From NCBI RefSeq assembly GCF_019204045.1, contig NZ_JAGSPC010000001.1, positions 1,364,001-1,428,000 on the forward strand: a stretch of DNA of 64,000 nucleotides, given 5' to 3'. Position 1 is the first letter of the stretch; each line of letters opens with the position of its first letter. Origin of the DNA: Erythrobacter crassostreae. GTDB taxonomy: Bacteria; Pseudomonadota; Alphaproteobacteria; Sphingomonadales; Sphingomonadaceae. The notes under the pieces are model-generated. The model had not been told where the DNA came from and ran no database searches. It was given only the letters and a program-made list of their open reading frames with translations. Of the stretch, positions 26,170 to 36,400 are shown in pieces. A program made the translations under genes and the position numbers.

Positions 26170-27816
26170 TTAGCGCATCCGCTTTCCGCCAACCCAAACT
26201 TGCAGGATTTCGGTTTCGCGTATGGCGCTGGGCGATGCGAGCATTGGATCGCGGTCTACCAGTAAGAAGTCGGCACGTTCCCCAGCGATCAAACGGCCAA
26301 AATGGCCGTCTGCAAAACCGGCATAGGCAGCATCAGATGTGAACGCCTTTAAGGCGGCCTCGCGGCTCACAGTCTCGCTCGGCAGCCAGCCGCCAAAGGG
26401 CTGGCCATTGGCGTCGGTGCGGCTGATCGCGACAGCGAAGCCTGCGAAGGCGTCCGTTGGCTCGACGGGAGCGTCAGAGCCGAAGGCGAGCTTTCCGCCC
26501 ACCCTAAGGACACTGCGCCACGCATAGGCACCTTCTAACCGGTCAGGGCCGAGACGCGCTTCTGCCATTGTGCGGTCGGACGTTTGATGAAGCGGCTGCA
26601 TCGAAGCAATAACGCCGTGCTTTCCGAATTCCGCGAGCTCGGCCGGATCAACGACCTGTGCATGCTCAATCCGCCAGCGCCGGTCACCGGTGTATGTGTC
26701 AGACAATTCCTGGATGGCGAGCAAGACATCAGAATTGGCCGCATCACCGATCGCGTGAATAGCGGTCTGGAAATTGTCGAGCGCCGCGCGGCTCATCGTA
26801 TTGCGCAGCTGTGCCGGGGTCATCAGCGGCAAGCCGCGTGTCTGCGGCTCATCCGCATAAGGCTCCTTCAGAATTGCGCCGCGCGATCCAAGCGCGCCAT
26901 CCAGATACAGCTTGATCCCACCCATCCGCAGCTTGTCATCATAAAGCCACGGGGTCGGGCCGGGGCCCGCGATCAATTCCATTGTATCGCCATCGGTCGC
27001 GTAAGACATGATGCGGACATTCAGCGCGCCCCGGTCACCCGAACGGCGGAACGTCTGCCAATCCTGAATGCTCGTACCCATATCGGCGACGGCGGTGATG
27101 CCATTGTTAAGCAGGATTTCCTGCGCCTTCGCCAAGGCGGCATCGCGGTCTTCGGGGCGCGGCTCTGGCACGACTTTGTTCACGAGCGCTTCGGCTGCAT
27201 CAATGAAAACGCCTGCTGGTGCCCGGCTGCCGGCCTTGCGGATTATGCGGCCGCCCACAGGATCATCATTCGCTGCTGTGACGCCAGCGACTTCGATTGC
27301 CTTGCTGTTGGCCCAGCTCGCATGGCCGTCTACCCGTTGCAGCCAGACAGGACGGTCGGAGATGATCGCGTCCAGCTCCTCGGCAGTCGGGAAGCGTCCA
27401 AGGCCCCATTTCTCCTGATTCCAGCCGCGCCCGAGAATCCACGGGCGACCAGGATTGTCTTTGGCGAACTGGTCAATCTTGGTGAGGGCTTCCTCCAGCG
27501 AGTTTGTGTCCGAAAGATCGAGCAGCAGAGCGCCAAAGCCGATTCCCATCACATGGGCGTGCGCATCGATCATGCCCGGCAGCATTACTCGGCCTTCGCC
27601 GTCCAGCGCAAAATCCACATCGGTAGGACGGTCATCGCCGCGCTTCAGCAATTCGCGAACCTTACCGTCATCATCGAAGACAAGGCCCGTGAACCGGACA
27701 ACATCGCCGCTTTCATTGACAGTGATACCGTCAACATTATCGACAAGGGTGTCAGCAGCGGCGGGGGCCGCAATCAAGGCGGCGACAGCTGCCAATGTGC
27801 AGGAAACAAAACGCAT
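26170..27816 (-). CDS. Exported amidohydrolase (YtcJ-like)
   Basis: Metal-dependent amidohydrolase of the YtcJ/AepA-like group (548 aa) with a Sec signal peptide (MRFVSCTLAAVAALIAAPAAA), so probably periplasmic. Metal-ligand motifs: MLPGMIDAHAHVMGIG (HxH), AIHAIGDAANSDV (His), WRIEHAQVV (His) and KLAFGSDAPVEPTDAF (catalytic Asp). The last TM-free region RADFLLVDRDPML is typical of the family. It follows the dehydrogenase gene by 5 bp on the same strand. Substrate unknown (amide, formamide or carbamate-type compounds). Confidence 0.9.
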   Translation of the reverse strand: MRFVSCTLAAVAALIAAPAAADTLVDNVDGITVNESGDVVRFTGLVFDDDGKVRELLKRGDDRPTDVDFALDGEGRVMLPGMIDAHAHVMGIGFGALLLDLSDTNSLEEALTKIDQFAKDNPGRPWILGRGWNQEKWGLGRFPTAEELDAIISDRPVWLQRVDGHASWANSKAIEVAGVTAANDDPVGGRIIRKAGSRAPAGVFIDAAEALVNKVVPEPRPEDRDAALAKAQEILLNNGITAVADMGTSIQDWQTFRRSGDRGALNVRIMSYATDGDTMELIAGPGPTPWLYDDKLRMGGIKLYLDGALGSRGAILKEPYADEPQTRGLPLMTPAQLRNTMSRAALDNFQTAIHAIGDAANSDVLLAIQELSDTYTGDRRWRIEHAQVVDPAELAEFGKHGVIASMQPLHQTSDRTMAEARLGPDRLEGAYAWRSVLRVGGKLAFGSDAPVEPTDAFAGFAVAISRTDANGQPFGGWLPSETVSREAALKAFTSDAAYAGFADGHFGRLIAGERADFLLVDRDPMLASPSAIRETEILQVWVGGKRMR

Positions 27817-27821
27817 TCAGT

Positions 27822-28730
27822 TTATCCTTGGTCAGAAGTTTTTCGCGGAAGGCGGGTGATCAGCGCGCTGGTATCGCGCCTGCCTCCTCCGGCTGATTGA
27901 ACATCAGCGTAGAATTGATCGACGAGGGCCGAGACGGGTGAGGACAGACCCAGCCGCTTTGCCTCATCAAGAGCGTAGCCGAGATCCTTGCGCATCCAGT
28001 CTATCGCAAATCCGAAGTCGAATTCGTTCTTAGTCATGGTGGCCCAGCGATTGTCCATTTGCCAGCTTTGAGCCGCGCCGCCGGATATCGCTTCATATGT
28101 TCTGTCCAGGTCCAGACCCGCAGCCTCGGCCAGACGGATCGCTTCGGACAGGCCGCCCAATATGCCAGCGATGCACATCTGGTTGGCCATCTTGGCTGTC
28201 TGGCCTGCGCCGGTCGGGCCGACATGGACAATAGCTTTTGAATAGCAGTCCATCACTGGCCGTGCGCGTTCCACGGCTGCTTCTGTCCCGCCGCACATCA
28301 CCGCAAGTTGGCCGTTTATCGCACCTGCTTCGCCGCCACTGACGGGAGCATCGACTGCCTCCACGCCCCGCGACTGCGCCGCCTCTGCGAGACGTCGGGC
28401 CATATCCGCGGAAACTGTGGTGTGATCGACAAGCAGAGCTCCGCTGCGCATCGCGGAAAGCGTGCCCTGTTCGCCTAGCGTAACTCCGGCAAGGTCTTCA
28501 TCATTTCCAACACAGACAAATACGATGTCGGCATCCTGCGCCGCAGCGGCGGGTGTATCTGCAAAAGCAACTTCAAGGTCTTCATCGGCCCACATGCCAC
28601 GCCATTTTTCGGCGCGCTCGGGTGAACGGTTGTAAGCGGTAACATGATGCCCGGCGCGGGCGAGGTGGCCGGTCATCGGCCCGCCCATCACGCCTAGGCC
28701 AATAAAGGCGACAGATTTTGGTGCAGTCAT
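27822..28730 (-). CDS. NAD(P)-dependent 3-hydroxyisobutyrate dehydrogenase-like enzyme
   Basis: Beta-hydroxyacid dehydrogenase (302 aa). The ATG giving MTAPKSVAFIGLGVMG is the only start next to the Rossmann motif; an upstream in-frame extension runs into the ilvA promoter region and is not domain-like. Marks: GLGVMGGPMTGHL (cofactor), VDAPVSGGEAGAINGQLAVMCGG (substrate) and GPTGAGQTAKMANQM with the catalytic Lys. Members act on 3-hydroxyisobutyrate, tartronate semialdehyde or succinic semialdehyde; which one is unclear. Operon with the amidohydrolase; divergent from threonine dehydratase. Confidence 0.9.
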   Translation of the reverse strand: MTAPKSVAFIGLGVMGGPMTGHLARAGHHVTAYNRSPERAEKWRGMWADEDLEVAFADTPAAAAQDADIVFVCVGNDEDLAGVTLGEQGTLSAMRSGALLVDHTTVSADMARRLAEAAQSRGVEAVDAPVSGGEAGAINGQLAVMCGGTEAAVERARPVMDCYSKAIVHVGPTGAGQTAKMANQMCIAGILGGLSEAIRLAEAAGLDLDRTYEAISGGAAQSWQMDNRWATMTKNEFDFGFAIDWMRKDLGYALDEAKRLGLSSPVSALVDQFYADVQSAGGGRRDTSALITRLPRKTSDQG

Positions 28731-28866
28731 GGCTATGCGTCCTAATCCGCTTTCCCTGATATGCCAATGCGCCGAGACGCCGATCTTTCCTGCAAAGAAT
28801 TTCTTGTGACGAGCCCCGCAAATCGAATTGCCCTTACGTCGCGGACGGCCTAACCCGCCTGTCACT

Positions 28867-30132
28867 ATGACCAGCGAGAATGCATCTGCGGCTCTCAAGA
28901 GCCCGACCGAAGCCGGCCCTGACGCGCTGACCCTCGACACCATTCGTGCGGCAGCCGCACGAATTGAAGGGGCGGTTGTCAAAACGCCGATGATGCATTC
29001 GATTACGCTGTCGGAGATTACCGGCGCTGAAGTCTGGCTGAAGTTTGAAAACCTCCAATTCACCGCTGCTTATAAAGAGCGCGGCGCGCTCAACGCTTTG
29101 CTGCATCTCACCGAAGAGCAGAAAAAGCGCGGCGTTATCGCGGCATCGGCTGGCAACCATTCGCAGGGACTTTCCTATCATGGCACCCGGCTAGGCGTGC
29201 CTGTCACGATTGTGATGCCGAAGACCACGCCGACTGTGAAAGTCATGCAGACTGAAAGCGTTGGCGGGAATGTGGTTCTGGAAGGCGAAACTTTTGACGA
29301 AGCCGCTGCCCATGCCCGCACGCTTGAAAAAAAGCTGGGCCTCACTTTCATTCACCCGTTTGATGATCCTCTGATCGCAGCGGGTCAGGGCACGGTTGCT
29401 CTCGAAATGCTGGAAGTGAAGCCGGACCTTGATTGTCTTGTTACGCCTATTGGCGGCGGCGGATTGATCTCCGGCATGGCCACGGTCGCCAAATCAACGA
29501 ATCCCGACATCGAAGTTGTCGGCGTGCAGGCTGCGCTGTTCCCGAGCATGTTCGACAAGATCAAAGGCGAAAGCCATGATTGCGGCGGCGATACTCTTGC
29601 CGAGGGGATCGCGGTGAAGAAGCCGGGCAAATTCACGAGCAAGGTCATTGCCGAGCGTGTCGATGATATTCTACTGGTGGGAGAGCCTGCGCTTGAAAAA
29701 GCCGTTTCGCTGCTGCTCCAGATTGAGAAGACTGTCGTTGAAGGCGCGGGCGCTGCCGGTCTTGCCGCAGTGCTCAGCAATCCGGAACGGTTCAAAGGCA
29801 AGACAATCGGTCTGGTCCTGTGCGGCGGGAATATCGATACACGCTTGCTTGCAAACGTGCTGTTGCGCGATCTCGCACGGCAAGGGAGACTGGCGCGTTT
29901 GCGCGTGACTTTGCAGGATCGCCCTGGCGCGCTGTTTAAGGTGATGAGCCTGTTCGATCAGCACAACGTGAACATCATCGAGATTTATCATCAGCGCATC
30001 TTCACCACGCTTCCGGCGAAAGGTTTGATCACCGATATCGAATGCGAAGCACGCGATGCCGATCAGGTTGAACGGTTAGTGATTGCGCTGCGGGCGAAGA
30101 ATTACGTGGTCGAAATGGTCGAACTGAACTGA
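28867..30132 (+). CDS. ilvA: Threonine ammonia-lyase (threonine dehydratase) with ACT domain
   Basis: PLP enzyme that makes 2-oxobutyrate from threonine (421 aa), first step to isoleucine. The PLP lysine is in FTAAYKERGALNALL; SAGNHSQG and the phosphate-binding VTPIGGGGLISGMA follow. A single C-terminal ACT domain (RLARLRVTLQDRPGALFKVMSLFDQHNVNIIEI) indicates allosteric control; its length fits the short ACT-carrying (TdcB/IlvA short) form. ATG chosen over an in-frame upstream start lying in the divergent promoter region. Confidence 0.93.
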   Translation: MTSENASAALKSPTEAGPDALTLDTIRAAAARIEGAVVKTPMMHSITLSEITGAEVWLKFENLQFTAAYKERGALNALLHLTEEQKKRGVIAASAGNHSQGLSYHGTRLGVPVTIVMPKTTPTVKVMQTESVGGNVVLEGETFDEAAAHARTLEKKLGLTFIHPFDDPLIAAGQGTVALEMLEVKPDLDCLVTPIGGGGLISGMATVAKSTNPDIEVVGVQAALFPSMFDKIKGESHDCGGDTLAEGIAVKKPGKFTSKVIAERVDDILLVGEPALEKAVSLLLQIEKTVVEGAGAAGLAAVLSNPERFKGKTIGLVLCGGNIDTRLLANVLLRDLARQGRLARLRVTLQDRPGALFKVMSLFDQHNVNIIEIYHQRIFTTLPAKGLITDIECEARDADQVERLVIALRAKNYVVEMVELN

Positions 30133-30337
30133 TCGCTTCGCCGCATCGTTAAACTCGCTGCCAGACCTGTCCCGATTTGCGCCGAAGTGGCGCAAGTTGG
30201 CCTGCCCAATTGTGTAAAGTAAGGGTTTATTCACCCTGAATCATAGTTAAGGGTCTTTTACCGCAGCGCCCAAGCAGGCATAACATTGTCTTAACAGGCA
30301 TCGCGCCGATTCCCGCTAGAGAGGACCTAGCCGACCC

Positions 30338-31183
30338 GTGACGGCACCTATTCGCTTTCCCCGTTTCTTCGTGACGAGCCCCGCTCCGTGTCCGTATTTA
30401 CCCGGACGCCAGGAGCGTAAGGTTTTCACAGAGCTGAAAGGCGAGCATGCGGATCAGCTGAACGAGGCGCTGGGCAGGATCGGATTTCGCCGCAGCCAGA
30501 CCGTGGCCTATCGCCCCAGCTGCCTTGATTGTCAGGCCTGTGTTTCGGTTCGTGTGGCGGCGACCGAGTTTAAACCGTCGAGCACGCAAAAGCGCGATCT
30601 GAAGCGCAACAGCGACCTTGTCGTGACAGAATGCCGTCCATGGGCCACGGATGAGCAGTTCGAATTGCTGACCAAGTATCTTTCCGTGCGGCACCCCGAT
30701 GGCGGGATGTCGGCGATGGACGAAATGGATTATGCCGACATGGTCGAGCATACGCCGGTTACCAGCAGCCTTGTCGAATATCGCGAACCGACGGAAACGG
30801 GCGAGCCGGGCAAATTGATCGGCGCCTGCCTAACGGACCGTCAGGGCGATGGTCTTTCAATGATCTATTCGTTCTATGATCCGGAACACACTGGCCGCGC
30901 CGGTCTGGGTAATTTCATTATTCTTGATCACATTCGCCGTGCTGCTGAAAGCGCGCTGCCATATGTCTATCTTGGCTATTGGGTCGATGGATCGCCCCGC
31001 ATGCAGTACAAAGTGCGGTATCGCCCGCTCGAAACACTGACCCGTGACGGGTGGAAGCGGATGGAACGCGACGAGCAGAGCAAACTCATCGCCGAAGCGA
31101 CAGCCCCCCGAGGTAAAAAGGGTGGTGCGGTAGCTGGAAACAGGGGTAAAGACGGACAACCCGTCAAGTTTCCTGCGAGCTAA
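30338..31183 (+). CDS. bpt: Aspartate/glutamate leucyltransferase (Bpt)
   Basis: Protein N-terminal leucyl/aminoacyl transferase of the N-end rule (281 aa) that tags proteins with N-terminal Asp/Glu for ClpAP-ClpS degradation. Hallmarks: an N-terminal [17 protein letters not shown], the Cys cluster [13 protein letters not shown], and the acetyltransferase-like C-terminal half with [25 protein letters not shown]. The start is GTG directly after the divergent control region. The tail is basic ([18 protein letters not shown]). Followed at a few bp by tamA. Confidence 0.93.
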   Translation: MTAPIRFPRFFVTSPAPCPYLPGRQERKVFTELKGEHADQLNEALGRIGFRRSQTVAYRPSCLDCQACVSVRVAATEFKPSSTQKRDLKRNSDLVVTECRPWATDEQFELLTKYLSVRHPDGGMSAMDEMDYADMVEHTPVTSSLVEYREPTETGEPGKLIGACLTDRQGDGLSMIYSFYDPEHTGRAGLGNFIILDHIRRAAESALPYVYLGYWVDGSPRMQYKVRYRPLETLTRDGWKRMERDEQSKLIAEATAPRGKKGGAVAGNRGKDGQPVKFPAS

Positions 31184-31208
31184 CTTTTTGCCTGATTTAC
31201 AATCGAAT

Positions 31209-33413
31209 ATGGTTCTCACGGCTCGGCTGTGCGCTGCAAGCGTACTGGCCTTGGCGGGAAGCTATGTTCACGCACAAGAGGCCGGCAGCAGCGAAGAAAC
31301 TGTGCAGGCCGAGCAGCCGAGCCCCCAGCCAGAATCGAAGCTCAATGATCTTTCGCTCGACGAATTGATCCCGCCTGATGCGGTGAACAATGCAGAGGGC
31401 TGGGCCGGGCAAGAGAACGCAGCAGCGGCGGTTGAAGCAGGTGTCGAAGACGTTTCCGATGCCGCAGAAGAACAGCTATCCAGCCCGACCGATCCGGCGG
31501 TTTCCGCTGCGCTCGACGGATTTGAAATTCCGGAACCTGCACGGCTTGAACCCGATCCGGAAGTCACCGCAATCGCCGAAATCGACGCGCCCGATTTGGT
31601 TGAACTGCCGGAGCTTGTCGAATTCGACGTGAGCAACGAACTGATTCTAGCCTTTCCAAACGACAATGACCGTTTTCCGGAACAGACAGAGTTCATCGAT
31701 AGGTTCAAAGCCCTTTCGACAATCGAGACCCTCGAAAGCGGCGAGGATACCGTGCCCCAACTCGCAGCGCGGGCGCGGGCCGATGAGGCGCTCTTGATCG
31801 AGATGCTGCGCACTTACGGATATTACGACGGCGAGGTCGTACGCCAGCTTTCAGGCGGGCGACGCGGCGGCGATGATGATAGCGAGGCTGTCGATACCGA
31901 TCCGCAGGTGCGTTTCGATGTTCTGCCGGGTGAGCGATATGCCTTCGGCGAAATCGACCTCGGCGCGCTCGACACGGCACCCGACTATGATTTGCTGCGG
32001 GAAAGTTTCGCGATCCAGTCAGGTGATCCGCTGCAATCTGACCGGATCATAGCTGAGGAAACAGATCTTCGCCTGACGCTTGGCGAAAGCGGCTATCCCT
32101 TTGCAGCTATTGAAGCGCCAAGCCTGCTTATCGACCACGCCCGCAATGAAGGCGATCTCTCCTTGCCCGTTCAGCCGGGCGGAAAATACGTGTTCGGCGG
32201 CATCGCGAGCGACGATGCGCGCTTCCTTTCCGGTAAGCACTTGTCGCGAATTGCCCGTTTTGAGAACGGCGATACTTATCAGGCCAGCCTGCAAGCCGAT
32301 TTGCGCCGCGCCATTCTCGCAACCGGCCTTGTTTCCAGTGTCACAGTCCAGCCGCGCGAGATTGCACCGCCGCAGGATGGCGAGCCGGGTCAAGTTACGC
32401 TGGATGTGGATTTCGAACGCGCACCGCTTCGTACGATTTCAGGCGCCATCGGTTACGGGACCGAGGACGGCGTGAAGCTTGAGGCAAGCTGGGAGCATCG
32501 CAATCTTTTCCCGCCCGAGGGTTCGCTAAAGGTTCGCGGGATTGTGGGCACGCGCGAACAACTGGCGAGTGTGACGTTCAAGAAAAACAATTTCCGCGAC
32601 CGCGATCAGGTTTTGACCGTGGATGCCTATGCCAGCGATATCGAAACCGAGGCGGTCGATGCGCGCACAGTGGCTCTGCGCGGATCGTTTGAACGGATTT
32701 CGAACCTGCTGTTCCAAAAACCGCTTAGCTGGCAGGTCGGCGCAGAAGTTCTTTACACTGACGAACGCAATAGGGTGATCGGCGGGATTGAGCGCCCGCG
32801 TCAGGAATACACCATTTTCGGTCTGTTCGGCAGCGCGACGCTCGATTCCAGCGATGATTTGCTGGACCCGACAAAAGGGTACCGCGTCACCGGCTTTCTG
32901 GCTCCGGAAGTCTCGCGCTCGCTCGGTGCTGAGACGTTCTACTTGCGCGCGCAAGGCGATGCGAGCGTTTACCAGTCTGTCGGAAGCACTGTGTTGGCGG
33001 GCCGCGTTCGGGGCGCGACCATTCAAGGCGCGGATGCCGGTCTGATCGCGCCTTCCCGCAGGCTCTATGCGGGCGGCGGCGGATCGGTGCGCGGCTATGG
33101 CTTTCAGGGGATCGGCCCGCGCAATGATCTGGGTGAGCCCACTGGCGGCGGATCGCTGGTCGAACTTTCGCTGGAAGCGCGCATTCAAACCGGTTTTCTC
33201 GATGGCGCGGTAGAGGTTGTGCCGTTCATCGATGCAGGCTCGGTTTCGCTTGGGTCGACCCCTGATTTCCGTTTCATTCAATACGGTGCGGGTGTTGGTG
33301 TTCGGTATAAGACAAGTTTTGGCCCGATCCGGGTTGATGTCGGTACGCCGCTGAACCCCACAGAGTTCGACGCGCCGGTCGTCGTCTATGTCAGCTTGGG
33401 TCAGGCGTTTTGA
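31209..33413 (+). CDS. tamA: Translocation and assembly module TamA
   Basis: Outer-membrane Omp85-family protein (734 aa) working with TamB in assembly of outer-membrane proteins or lipid homeostasis. Signal peptide MVLTARLCAASVLALAGSYVHA is followed by an unusually long acidic Glu/Asp/Pro-rich region (about residues 25-150) not found in E. coli TamA (577 aa), then POTRA repeats and the 16-strand barrel (GYGTEDGVKLEASWEHRNLF; RLYAGGGGSVRGYGFQGIGP is the conserved loop-6 motif). The ATG is chosen for the signal peptide; a TTG seven codons earlier is possible. tamB starts at its stop. Confidence 0.92.
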   Translation: MVLTARLCAASVLALAGSYVHAQEAGSSEETVQAEQPSPQPESKLNDLSLDELIPPDAVNNAEGWAGQENAAAAVEAGVEDVSDAAEEQLSSPTDPAVSAALDGFEIPEPARLEPDPEVTAIAEIDAPDLVELPELVEFDVSNELILAFPNDNDRFPEQTEFIDRFKALSTIETLESGEDTVPQLAARARADEALLIEMLRTYGYYDGEVVRQLSGGRRGGDDDSEAVDTDPQVRFDVLPGERYAFGEIDLGALDTAPDYDLLRESFAIQSGDPLQSDRIIAEETDLRLTLGESGYPFAAIEAPSLLIDHARNEGDLSLPVQPGGKYVFGGIASDDARFLSGKHLSRIARFENGDTYQASLQADLRRAILATGLVSSVTVQPREIAPPQDGEPGQVTLDVDFERAPLRTISGAIGYGTEDGVKLEASWEHRNLFPPEGSLKVRGIVGTREQLASVTFKKNNFRDRDQVLTVDAYASDIETEAVDARTVALRGSFERISNLLFQKPLSWQVGAEVLYTDERNRVIGGIERPRQEYTIFGLFGSATLDSSDDLLDPTKGYRVTGFLAPEVSRSLGAETFYLRAQGDASVYQSVGSTVLAGRVRGATIQGADAGLIAPSRRLYAGGGGSVRGYGFQGIGPRNDLGEPTGGGSLVELSLEARIQTGFLDGAVEVVPFIDAGSVSLGSTPDFRFIQYGAGVGVRYKTSFGPIRVDVGTPLNPTEFDAPVVVYVSLGQAF

Positions 33414-36400
33414 TGGGCGACGATCACGCCATCGAAACGGCCGAAACAGGCGAAACGGTCGAAGCGGATACACCTGTTCGCAAACGAAAACGGCGCTGGC
33501 TAAAACGGCTCGGCTGGCTGCTCGCGATAATCCTTGCGCCGGTTTTGCTGGCCGCCATTTTCCTGAGCAGCCCGATTGGCAAGCGCTTTGTTGCAGACCA
33601 AATCGCTCAGGTCGCCCCAGCATCTGGCCTGCGATTCTCGGTTGGCCGCATCGAAGGCGATATCTACGGTCAGGCGGTGTTGCGCGATGTGGTGTTGAGC
33701 GATCCGAAAGGCGAATTTCTTGTCGTTCCTGAGGCGGAAATCGACTGGAACCCCCTCGCATGGCTTTGGAGCGGGCTTGATGTGCGCGAGCTCACCGCGA
33801 GGAGAGGGCGACTGTCGCGTCTGCCCGAATTGTTGCCGGGTGATCCGGATGCTCCGTTCCTCCCGGATTTTGACATTCGAGTGGATGAGCTTGCAATTGA
33901 AGATCTGATCCTCGCGCCGGGGATCGCTGGCGATCAGGCGCATAGCGTAAATTTCACGAGCCAGATTGATATCCGCTCCGGTCGCGCTTTGGTCGATGCC
34001 AAAGGCGCGTTCGGGTCGGAAGATCGCGTCGAACTCCTGCTCGATGCAGCGCCCGATGGTGACCGGTTCGATCTGTTTCTAGATTACAAAGCCGCCGCCG
34101 ATGGCCCAATCGCGCAAATGGCCGGCTTGGATGCGGGCTATGAAGCGCGGATCGAAGGCGAGGGCACTTGGACCCGCTGGCTTGGCCATGCATTGGTGAC
34201 GCGCAAGCCGGGCGAGGATGACGAAAGCCGTTTCGCCGCCTTTCAGCTCACCAATGACGCGGGCACCTATGGCTTGCTTGGGCAGCTTGATCCTGATTTC
34301 ACGCCCGGCACCATTTTGCGCCGCGCCACGGGGCGCGCGCTGGCGCTCGTCCTTACAGGAACGCTCGCAGACAGCGAATTTGACGGCAAAATCAGAGCGG
34401 TCTCGTCCGGAATGGATGTGCGAGGCAGCGGCAAGGTTGATCTTGCAGGCAATGCTTTTGAAGGTTTCGATGTTGCAGCACTGGTGCGCAATCCCGCGAT
34501 CCTTGGTGAGGCTGTGGAGCTTCGCGGGGCGCGGCTTTCCGGTGTGATCGACGGGCCGTTTCGCGACCTTGCGATCGAGCACGATCTGACGATCGGTGAA
34601 TTGCAGGCGGGCACGACATTGCTTCAAAGTCTGGAGCATTCCAGCACAGCGCTCTTCCGCGACGGTATTTTCTCGCTGCCGCTGGATGCATCGGTAGAAC
34701 GTGTTGTGACCGGCAACACCTCAATTGATCCAGAGCTGGTTGGCGGCATTCTCAAGGGCACTTTGACCTATGCCGGTACAAGCCTGACGACCGACGAAGC
34801 GCGGATAACCTTCCCTTCGCTCAATGCGGCCTTGGCGCTGCGCGGCGATACGGCAACGGGTGTTTATGCATTGGCGGGACCGGTCAACGCGCGGGCGCTG
34901 TCGCTCGACGGGATCGGGACAGTCAACGCCAATGCCAAACTGGTGGCCAGATTTGGCACGCAGACACCGTGGAGCATTCGCGCCAATCTCGCCGGGCGGC
35001 TCGACGATGTGACCAATTCCAGCGTTGCCAATGTCGCGGGCGAGCGACTGGCTTTCAAAGGCGCGTTCGGAATGGCTGCGAACGAGCCAATCGTGCTCCG
35101 TGATTTTGAGCTTGATAGTGAGCGGCTAACGGCGCGGTTCGACAGCAGGATCGTTGGCGATCGGACAAGCTTGGCGGGCAATGGCCGTCATGTGGATTAT
35201 GGCCGGTTCACGGTCGATGCCGAATTGGCCGGTGACGGCCCGCGCGCAACCTTGGTTCTGGCTGATCCGTATCCGGCGGCGGGGCTGACCGATGTCCGCT
35301 TGGCCATCGCACCGAGTGGAAATGGGTTCGCAATTGATGCATCGGGAGGGTCGCTGCTTGGCCCGTTTGACGGGGCGCTGGGCCTCATCTTGCCTGCGGA
35401 TGGTGCGACGCAGATCGTGATCGACCAGCTGCGGGTTTACCGAACCAATGTCACCGGTAGTCTTGCATTGGGCGATGCCGGTGTCTCCGGTGATCTGGCG
35501 CTCTCTGGTGGTGGTTTGGACGGCACTGTAGCCTTGGCTCCGGCGACAGGCGGCTCGCAAGGGTTCAATCTTGACCTCACCGCAAATCGGGCAAGCTTTG
35601 GCGGCGATACGCCGATTTCCCTCGCCCGTGCCGACATCGATGCGAATGGCACTTTCCGCGCCGGAAGCAGCCGGATCATCGCGGATATCAAGGGCTCAGG
35701 CTTTGAATATGGCGCGCTGTCCATTGCAGAATTTGCCGCCAAAGCAGAAGTGATTGACGGACGCGGTGATATCAAGGCTTCGATCGCCGGTCGCCGAAGT
35801 GACCGGTTCGCCCTTAAATTCGATGGCGACGTTACGCCTGAGCGGATCGCACTGCTCGCGCGCGGTGAATATGGTGGCCGTCCGATCACAATGCCGCGCC
35901 GCGCTGTCCTGTCCGCGCAAAGCGGCGGCGGCTGGATACTTGCGCCAACACAAATCGGATTTGCGCGCGGGTATGCCATCGTCGAAGGGGAACTGGGCGG
36001 AGCAGAAACTAGGTTGAAGGCGCAACTTTCGCGCATGCCGCTTCGCCTTGCTGATCTGATCGGCAGCGAATTGGGTCTGGGCGGGCGGCTTTCCGGCATC
36101 GTGAACTGGAACCAGAGCGGCAATGCTGCGCCGACGGGCAGCGCCCGAGTGCGGATTGACGATTTTACGCGGTCCGGGCTGGTCCTGTCATCAAGGCCGA
36201 TGGACGTTCTGGCTGTTGCCGATCTTTCGGGCAGTTCGCTGACGGTCGGCGCACGTCTTCGCGAAGATGGCAATCGGCTGGGGCGGCTTGATGCGCGTGT
36301 TTCGCCTCTTGGCCGCGGAGGTGACTTTGCTACGCGGGTAATGAACGGGCGGCTGGACGGAAGCTTTGCCTATGATGGCGCAGCCAGCTCGCTTTGGCGG

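Noticed and set aside
25872..26192. Short open frames on both strands in the 365-bp gap
   Set aside because: No ribosome site and no coherent protein composition; a dyad lies across them.
30177..30195. TTGCGCC-GAAGT-GGCGCAA hairpin after ilvA as a terminator
   Set aside because: Stem is good but there is no T tract; it could be a weak terminator or chance, so it was not listed as a feature.
32526..33761. Minus-strand open frame across the tamA-tamB junction
   Set aside because: Antisense shadow rich in Arg/Gln/Ala; tamA and tamB are intact on the plus strand.
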